Assembly: GCA_025991245.1 (NCBI GenBank)
Contig: BQMJ01000051.1
Location: forward strand, 124,001 to 188,000
Length of the DNA stretch: 64,000 nucleotides
From: Galdieria partita
Lineage: Eukaryota; Rhodophyta; Bangiophyceae; Galdieriales; Galdieriaceae
Direction: 5' to 3'
Under the pieces are notes generated by a model that was not told where the DNA came from, did no database searches, and worked only from the letters and a program-made list of their open reading frames with translations. Shown here piece after piece: positions 55,959 to 64,000 of this stretch; position 1 is the stretch's first letter; every line of letters begins with the position of its first letter. The position numbers were made by a program, and so were the translations under genes.

Positions 55959-58404
55959 CCTTTGAGACGGCGGGCCAATCAATCAACAATCCCAAATCAA
56001 ACCAACACACTTTGTTTATATCATTTGTGAGAAAGAATATCTCAACTTGAAGTAACGTCAACCTTGATAAACATGTTTTATAGTAGCATAATTTCTTTCA
56101 ATGACTTAGAGATCAACTAAAATCAACAGTGCTTTTGATAAGGAAAATCTAAAAGCTGTGAAACTTTAATGCTTGTTTTCAACTCTTCCTGTTTCAGTTG
56201 TTCCATTCTTTGTTATCTACGAAACAACAAGAGAAAGATTCAATTCGACTCAATTTTTCCTTTCCAGACTGACAGTTTGTCTTACCTAATCACCTATTTT
56301 TGACTATGCGCGAACGATAAACACAAATGACATCAATTATGCAAAGTGACATGGTGTAAAGGCTATGGTTTCGTTCAAAATTTCCTATTACTTTATGAAA
56401 GAGGCAATGGACCACACAAATTTATCAGAGCTCGCAACTTTCGTTACTTGCTGCAAGAAAAAAAGTCTCATTCGAAAGTTAGTGATAGTATGATGTTCAC
56501 AATTCTGAGCTATAGGTATTGAGAAGTTTATTGCTCCTCCTTTGGGAACCCAAGTTTCAAAGATTGAACAAGTACGTTTGTCTTTATGTTTTGAAATATA
56601 TTTGGACACTGTCACAATTTTAGCTTTGTTGCCACAGTGAAGTTTTTACCACAATTGTTTTGGATCTTATGTTTTCAGAGTAATTCTGAGATGATTAGAA
56701 TGGAAATTCAAGCCGAGTTGGTAATTTGAAATCTTGTTTTGTGTCTTGCTAAAGTACTTTGTATACTTTAAAAGTACCTCATTGAGTTGTTGTTGCTTTC
56801 TTCTGTTGTGGCATTCTACAAGGTTTTGTTAGAGCAAACTAGATTTTATCTTTGGAAGCAACGATTGTACAACGCACTGGGGCTTATCTATTCTTGGAAT
56901 CCTTTCAGGATGGTCGGCTGTTGACTGCTGAATTTTGTGACACTATATATTATCGTTGACTTTGCTAAAGTCACCGTCTGCTTCAAAGTACACCTTCCAG
57001 AAAATCTCAGTCAAAGTTGCTAGTATTAGTTACCGTCCATATGTCTAGGAATTCTTGATCCTTGTTTCACAAAAATAAAACACAGGGTAGAATTTTATTC
57101 AGCAACATAAGGATTGATTCACATTCCTCACTACAGTCTTCTATGATAGCATTCTAGGATATGGGAAAAACTCCCTTCTTGTCAACTGTAATCAGCACTC
57201 TTTTGGAGTCATTTAACCCAACCACATGTATAGCTGGAATTGTTGAAAACGTTCGATTCACAAAACGTAACCGAGTGTTTACAATTCAAACAATTTGGAC
57301 GCTCACCATCTTAAAACTCAACGTGTTCTGTTTGGGCTTGTGAGATCAAAGGACAACTCCTTGTCAACAACGAGTCAAATCCAGTTCTACCGAATCTCCA
57401 GTTACTTTCTCGTTACTTTCACTTGGTTAAGAAATCTGAATTATCGAGTACAACAGTGAGTCTGATTCAACTCAATGGGCTGACTTTTCACTGACAGTCT
57501 GTAAACGAATTCCAACGATACAACTCCCTAACACAAAAAGAATAGAGCTTCAACAGTCTTTTAACTCTCTATTCAAGGTTCTTTTGGAAATTTCTCTACA
57601 AGTATATAAGAAACGATATAGTTTGTACCTTTTAAAGGCACCCTTTCATACCACTTCTTTTCTAAGCTCTTCCAAACGTTCTTTCATTAGACTTGATTGG
57701 TTGAGAACAGGAGCTAAATAGTTGTTTTATGCAACCCGCTTCAAAGTGGATAAAGTCTGTTTATGAAAACTTTTTTGAGTACCAACGAGAAATATCTTAA
57801 GAATGTACTAGAGAGTTTTCTTCTTTTGAATGCTGTTTAAACCTGAGTTTGTTTTGGTCGTAACTTTATAGCCACTAGGTTCGAAACTTGTGGTTGATTA
57901 CTCGACATCAGAGTTCAAAAGAGACTTATCTGCAGAAAAATTGTCAAGGGAGAGGTTTATTACGATCGTACAAGGGAAATTGTTTGGAAAGAACTACCAT
58001 AGCTTTGCACATTCTTCGTCCTTTAGATAAAAACAGTGTAAAAGAGGACACTTTTGTTGTTGTAGTAGTAGTAGTAATATCATCGGTACCTTCAACCTGA
58101 GCGAGTTGTATATACATACCTATGGAAAAGTTTATTTTACTAAGATTAGCCAAAACATGATTGAACCAAATTGAAGTTTTGGTTAATATCCAAAGTATTT
58201 TCAAAAGCAAAGCAGAGGACAAGGTATTATGTGCGAAACCAAGCCTTGGTCACTACGATATGATGGACCAGTGTATATTGAATTGATAAAGTGCAGAGAT
58301 CTTGATAAATATGTATTTGAAAAAAATTGTCTGGTAAAAGAATGAATGATTAGGATAAGGAAACAAGATTGTCCAAGAATATATCAAACTTCGAGAACAT
58401 ATCC
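55959..58404. other. Upstream flank of copy B; no gene seen
   Basis: AT-rich. 55959-55990 holds GGCGGG plus CCAATCAATCAACA directly upstream of the copy B ATG. 56735-56850 is a diverged copy of 52740-52850. A short (GTA)n/(GTT)n microsatellite lies at 58053-58077. ORFs here are under 95 codons and lack motifs. Confidence 0.5.
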
Positions 58405-58626
58405 ATGTTTAAAGCTGCTTTGGAAGATAGTTTGAATCCGAATTTGAAAACACAATTCATTGAGTTTGGTCAATTACACGTGCTCTATCTTTTCATTTCA
58501 GTTGTTTTATCGATATTCATGATATGTATAGATTGTTTGCAAAGAAATGAGCATGGTAAAAGAAAGATGACTCGTTCAAATAGATACTACTCAAAAATTA
58601 TTAACTTGAATTATTCTGTTGATTGA
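58405..58626 (+). CDS. Small single-TM ORF resembling the one at 50638
   Basis: 73 residues from ATG 58405 (frame open from TTG 58369). A polar start (FKAALEDSLNPNLKTQFIEF) leads into one hydrophobic helix (LYLFISVVLSIFMICIDCL) and a basic tail. In the longer frame, ISNFENISMFKAALEDS lines up with AIDDLSLFSGVEMS of the other small ORF, and Glu-Phe-Gly-Gln-Leu with Glu-Leu-Gly-Thr-Leu before the helix. The similarity is suggestive only. It could be a first-exon remnant or non-coding. Confidence 0.3.
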   Translation: MFKAALEDSLNPNLKTQFIEFGQLHVLYLFISVVLSIFMICIDCLQRNEHGKRKMTRSNRYYSKIINLNYSVD

Positions 58627-58939
58627 TAAATTTTATTCAAAAGATCAAGAGTTCTAAAGAAAGTTGTTGGTTTTTAGGACTTTGTATACTCAAAAGACAA
58701 TCAATCAACCGTTTCTTTTCATTCTACTTCACTTGTCAGTAAAACTCTTCTCCTCTTAAAACTCTTTCTGGTAAAAATTTGAAGCTTTGGCAGTATGTAA
58801 GAGAGTATAGAACAGAAAGAGGATACATTCATTTTTATTTCTCGAATAGTGAAAAGTTGCAAAAGTAACAACAAAAAAAGGCCAAGAGATTGCACAATAG
58901 AGATAATTATACTATACAAGGAGAAGCTACTTAATTCAA

Positions 58940-60260
58940 TTATTTTTAAAAAGTCAAAATTGAACAAGACAGTTATTTCATAAGAGTACATGACGCTATG
59001 CCATTATGGACAGTTTTCATATATAGCTTTTATACAAAATAGAAAGAGTCAACAACTGATTCTTTATTTTCGCAATACAATTATACAAAAATAGAATATG
59101 CGACACTTGGTCTATGTATTCAAGCAAATTGAGAAAATTGACTGGATTCTTTATCAACATATTTGTAGGTAACATACAAATTATATACATGTGTCACTTC
59201 CAGTATGTACTTAAACGTTTTGTTGATAATAGAAATACTCGACCATAATGTATAAACTCTGATCTGCACAAGTCTAAAAAGTCTTTGATGCTGGTAACAC
59301 AAAATTCACAGTCCTCCAAGTTGCAAACAGTTCAGAAAGACATTGATCAGCACAAGTGTTCACTCTACTTGTCGAAATTTCTCTATGACAACTTGGCGAC
59401 TGTACACCCAATCGTTCCAAGTTGTGGGAAACACGCCCTTCTTCTTGAAAGTGGTGGATTATACTGTCTTGAAATGATTACTATCGACTAGAGCTGAATG
59501 TTCTCCAAATCAACTTGAAGCCAGTAAATCTTCAAGGTAAATAACAAAGGTGAGTTTATCTCACTATACAATGGCGGGCTTTACTCTCAGGGGTATGTCA
59601 ACGATCATTCTAACACAACGGTTCTCTTCAAATAATGCAACGTTAGAGAATCAATAGTATTCTAGGTAAACCTTTGAGTGGAAGGTTCCCTTGGAAAGTT
59701 TTCACTAGGTACACATGAAACTATATGGCGTGTGCACTTTTTACTCAAAGAGCTCTTCAACGTTACTTTGCCCAATCTCTCTTTGTGATTGTTTTGCTCA
59801 ACTGTGGCTGTAGTTGCTTTGAGAGTCCTAACAGAAGTGGACAAAATTGTTCCTTTTTATGAAAATATAACTAGTTGAATTTAGAGGAGAACTTTTTAGT
59901 ACGAAAAAAACTTTGAAGTTTTATGACTTTGCACTTTTTGAAATACCAGCCAAGGCCCGGTTTGGTTTGTTCGTTTCCTGTCAACGACTTGGCTTGAACC
60001 TCAAAGTCGCTTTCAAGTTCTTGTCGAATGCAGCGTAGGTACTGCTCGAGAATTTGCTGATCTTTTGTTTTTGGTCTGTTTGAAGACGTTGATCCTGCGG
60101 AGTAGTGGGGAACCAGTCGGCACAAAGGCTCCAAATAGTCTTTGACCTTGAATCCTTGTCCCACTCTAGTCTTCCAATGTAACTTGGTTTTTCCAATTGA
60201 TTTGTACTAGTAATTGTTGTCCTGTGAACAACAGATGAGGACTCTCTCTTGTGGAACAAC
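58940..60260 (-). pseudogene. Further decayed NTPase-nuclease unit (copy C)
   Basis: The stretch 59030-59160 matches 53138-53280 of copy A's flank (shared run around GAGTCAA-AA-TGAT-CT and TTTATCAACATA). At 59871-60180 a minus-strand reading begins KVKDYLEPLCRL, echoing VKHYLEPLSF at the start of exon 2 in copy B, followed by helical Glu/Gln-rich sequence. Very degraded fossil; end points are rough. Confidence 0.4.
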
Positions 60261-63200
60261 TACCAAGATCGTTTGTAACGATCGGAGTATATTCTGAGAT
60301 GAGTCTCTTTGGCTCTTCACAAAAACGATTCTTGTCATTGTCAGTTTTTGTCTATTGAGAATCTATTGTCCAAGTGGAGAGGGGAGATTGGCTCGTGGCA
60401 ACTCAACTGTGCAGTTCAACTGTGAGTTGCTGTTTCGAAAACGGACGTGAACAGAGTTTGTACACCCACTTTGAAGCATCTTTACGTCGTTGTTTGCTAA
60501 TCTTACTTGACGAGGTCACATGAAGGATGCAAATTCGAAACAAGACTTGGAAGAAAAAGAGTGTCTGATGGGAAAAACTTTCACAAAAGAGAGGCTTCGC
60601 AACTCGTCGGCATAGTGTATGTTTGGAATAGCTACCTTAGTCTTTTGTGCTCAAGTCTATAAATACTCAGCAGTTGACAGTTTGTGAGACACAGTTTTGG
60701 AAAGGATATTGTTTGAATAGTATTACTGTTGGCACTTAAATAGCCCTGTCTTTCTATTGGGAAATCACAACCAGCTATGCAACGTACAATTCTATAAAAA
60801 GGCTGACAAGCACAAAGTATACAAACTGACAACTGTCCACGAAATTATGAATACATTGCTCATTTTAGACAGCGATTCGTTCAGCGTATTAAATTATTTT
60901 ACTGAGCAACATTCCTAGATATTTGCAAGATATTCCAGGATCTTCCTACGTTACAAAGCAAAATTGAGCAAGACATGAATATTTTATTCTTGATGTCCTG
61001 TTTACTTGAACGATCGATCTTCATACTGTGGGTACGGTTGCTAAAATTTTATTATCGTAGAAGTCTAGCGTCCGTGAATGAATACACGCTGAATTTCGTG
61101 ACTAGTTAATTATACAAGAACTCTATACAACCTTTGGATTGTCATAATGATAAAAATGTCTGAAAGGCAAGGAATTTTTTCTATTCAATTGATAATAAAA
61201 AATGTACACTACACGTAATTTCATTTATAGACAAATTACCTTGTCATTTATATACAAACGAGAAAGACTTTTAGCCAAGAAAGAAAGACAAACACCAATT
61301 GCAATACACAGCACAAAAAAGACCATAATACAAGGAAAATAAATTGATAATATCTAAGAAATCGAATCTTGGCAATTTGCATATGCTTTAACAAAATCCA
61401 GGAAAGGCGAGAAACTCAACGTTTAGCCACTTTGAGTCACAAAAGTGTAAACAGAGAGACTTCAAAGGATCAACGCAAATTTTTAAAAAAAGGCAAAGAC
61501 TAGAATTGACCATTCAAGGTTTGCCATTCAGCTAATCAGAATTATTCATAATTGGACAGAGCTGGGGCCAATGCAGTAGAGCTATCACCCAACGCCAAAA
61601 AAGAAAGTTTCTCGTATCGCTTCATAAGAAAAACTTTATTATGAAGAACAACTATACAAAAATGCTTCTAAGACCACAGTTTAAAAGAAAAGTTTCAAAC
61701 AACCCAATATCAATCAAAACAATAAATAGAGATGCAATCCAATTGACATGAGAAGCTTTATTTATCACAGAAACTTATTGAAGACAACATGTACTTGTGA
61801 GAGTTCCACATAGAATATTCAAATGAAAAGAGAAAAAAACTTAAAAATTTCTGGCAACAACAATATTAGCTCAAAACAAACTACTCTGCCAAAACAAGGA
61901 CAAACACAATCAAATTTCTAAATTACAGGGTATCTAAGAGAAGAAAAAGTTTACGAATTTTATACAACCCAGTGCCGAATCAAAACAATTAGGAAAACAT
62001 ATAAAAGCGGACCATACAAAAAGTTCAGAATAAAATACATTAAAACTATAAAGTTGTCTATGATACACAATGCTGAAATCATTTCCAATTACACTGTGAT
62101 GTGAAAGAGGAAAGAGATTAACATCAAAAACACCAAAAGTAGTAACTGGAAAATATTACATATTCAAAAACCATACACACTCAACAAGAAGAAATGGAAT
62201 TTTACAAAGAAACCTCTATTCTTTACAAGAGACTAAATTAGAAAGTGATATCTATGAAAACAACATTAGCAAATAATATATAGAACCTTAGAAGATTGTG
62301 TTGCAATTGAAAACCTTGTTGCATTGTAGATTTTACTAGGCTGAATTAGGATCCAAGCTGGGTCGTTGGGAAATCCAGTAAGAAGCTATTTGAGTTCACA
62401 TGAGGGTTCATTGATTCATTTCCCCGTATTTTCCTCTATTGCCTTGGCTGTCATGGGCTGTGTTTTGTTCTACGAAGCCAATTCTCGACAAAATTGAAAA
62501 ATTTTTTGGAAATTTTTTTAAAGCAGATATTTCTGGAAAAAAGTTGTAGAAATTGGTTTGTATACACTAATTTTTGTTTTCTTGTTTCATATGAACTTTT
62601 TCACGATTAGCCAAGAGTAAGCTCCAACTGTCTAAAAAATGGCTAGAGTGCTATTTATTTGTAAATATAAAAATGACTAGTGGTGGGTCGAAATCAACAG
62701 AAATGAGGGAGTAAAAGAATCGAACTTACCAAGCTCTTCTTTCATACTCCATTGTCCTCTGGAAAAGTTGAGGAAAGACCGACGATTGATTCAAAATCTC
62801 CATGGTACATTTTTGCATACATGACATAGTTGGAAATTTTTGAGCCAGTTTGCAAGTACACTAGAATATTTACAAGTAGAGCTTCTCCTGCAACTTCGCA
62901 AGTGTCACAGTATTTCAAGTTGTGTCACTAACATAGACATCTAGTCTCAATCTTGCTCTTGCTTCCTATTAAAGCATAGAAATGAATTTGTGCCTCTGTA
63001 CAACACATTCTTTTGATTTCGATTGACCAAGTATCGATTTGGACGCTAGATAAGTATGAAAAGCAAAACGCATTGAAAGTTCTTATGGAAATCATGGAAG
63101 AAATTGAATTTCGATTGGAGGTGTTCCCAAACAAAGAGTTCCAAATAGAAAATTCTAGAGAAAAGAGCTAGAAAGAAGCCAAAATGTTATGCAATGCATA

Positions 63201-63832
63201 GTAAAAGACTAAAAAAGTATTAAAAGCTAAGAGAGCAAGGAAGGAGAAATTGATTGTAGAGAAAAAGAGTGAGAGTACAATATGACCAATAATGAAAAAT
63301 GCCACTCAGTGATATAATTTTCTAATAGTTATAGCGCAAAGTATAGACCAGGTAGATATAAAGCAAGAAGAAAGAGGAAGAACAGTAGACATGATGGAAC
63401 ATTTACGTCGTCATTGTTAACTGTTTCGTTCAGTTGAAGGCTTTTTTTATGGCATATTTATGGTTTGGATTACTTTTGGGTCAATATGTATACCATCAAC
63501 AAAGCAGCATTATAGTATACGAGATACTCACAGAATAAAATAAGGAGTATACAATGATCCCAAGAAAGTAAAAGCTGTTTTGCCAAATTGCTAAGTAAAA
63601 GATAAGACAGCATAAAGAAACCATAAGGCAAAACAAGTTTGTACTTTTCAAGCCACTGTCAGTGAATCGAAAAGGGCTCTGATACGGGAGATGCAAGAAA
63701 CGGAGCCAATTTAGTTTAGCAACATTTCAAATACATAGTGAATTATGTTAGCTCCAAACAAATGAAAATGTTTCCCGAAAACAAGTACTAGAGAAAATTC
63801 ATGAAAGTCAAAAGCGGTACAAGTGCACGAGT
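60261..63832. other. 3.5 kb AT-rich stretch without recognisable genes
   Basis: No ORF above about 70 codons. 61150-62300 is A-rich on the plus strand. I see no tRNA B-box, rRNA, tandem repeat or element ends. It may include long untranslated or regulatory sequence of the gene starting at 63833. Confidence 0.4.
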
Positions 63833-63946
63833 ATGCTAGGGGATGAAGATTTCATAGGCGACGATGAATTGCCACGAATGGATCAACAAACAAAACGAAA
63901 CTTCAAAACTACCAAATATGAAAGCAACAAGGCAAGTCAAAATATG
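63833..63946 (+). CDS. Possible first exon of a gene running off the window
   Basis: ATG 63833 opens 38 codons with coding-like composition: acidic (LGDEDFIGDDELPRMDQQ) then basic (TKRNFKTTKYESNKAS). A donor-like GTCAAAAT lies at 63936 and GTGAATC at 63946, so the frame may continue by splicing beyond the right edge. No family is recognisable. Partial. Confidence 0.3.
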
Positions 63947-64000
63947 TGAATCATTCAATAATTCTTTGCTTTATAACGTTGGTTTCACGAGAACATAATT

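Noticed and set aside
57876-57892. GGTTCGAAAC resembling a tRNA B box
   Set aside because: No A box or cloverleaf pairing could be found around it.
58053-58077. (GTA)n/(GTT)n run as a tandem-repeat protein or CRISPR-like array
   Set aside because: Only about eight triplets, no spacers; an ordinary microsatellite.

Overview
The window reads as nuclear DNA of a unicellular red alga of the Cyanidiophyceae, most likely a Galdieria sulphuraria-like species. Genes are tightly packed on both strands and AT-rich. They are split by many very short GT-AG introns, mostly 44-70 nt. Gene content mixes plastid/mitochondrial housekeeping (ClpP, RF1, a nuclear SecA) with typical eukaryotic genes (sirtuin, Piezo, SUMO protease, WD40-TPR protein) and a bacterial-type arsenic gene (arsH), as expected for a thermoacidophile from metal-rich springs. 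The species call is inference; no rRNA or marker gene is present.

Layout. 0-9 kb: RPP38/Pop3-like RNase P protein, class I sirtuin, cytosolic alpha-mannosidase, PPR-like protein, Ulp1/SENP protease. 9.2-18.3 kb: one 12-exon gene for a 2822-residue Piezo channel. 18.6-32.9 kb: an unassigned phospho-motif protein, CIAPIN1/Dre2, a RING protein, ClpP, release factor 1, a membrane-anchored methyltransferase-like protein, an ethanolamine/cholinephosphotransferase, SecA, a CNNM-type metal transporter and a SMYD-type SET protein. 34.6-43.5 kb: WDTC1-like WD40-TPR protein (13 exons), EgtD (ergothioneine), Yos1/IER3IP1, a TVP38/VTT protein, RNase H1, a decayed aldehyde dehydrogenase and ArsH.

43.5-64 kb is gene-poor. 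It holds a broken MFS sugar transporter and two intact large P-loop NTPase proteins with restriction-endonuclease-like C-termini (Crinkler/RHS-like, one ending in a SAM domain). It also holds decayed copies of the second of these in tandem, two small single-TM ORFs that resemble each other, and long AT-rich stretches with nothing recognisable. This resembles a subtelomeric or rapidly evolving accessory region.

The two most unusual observations are these. (1) A TVP38-like Golgi-membrane gene and a Yos1 ER-Golgi transport gene overlap by four bases (ATGA) on the same strand, an operon-like arrangement in a eukaryote. (2) There is a tandem, decaying family of NTPase-nuclease genes accompanied by small membrane proteins. 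Splice sites given below were worked out by hand from reading frame, GT-AG ends and protein-family similarity. Every multi-exon model listed as joined segments sums to a whole number of codons.
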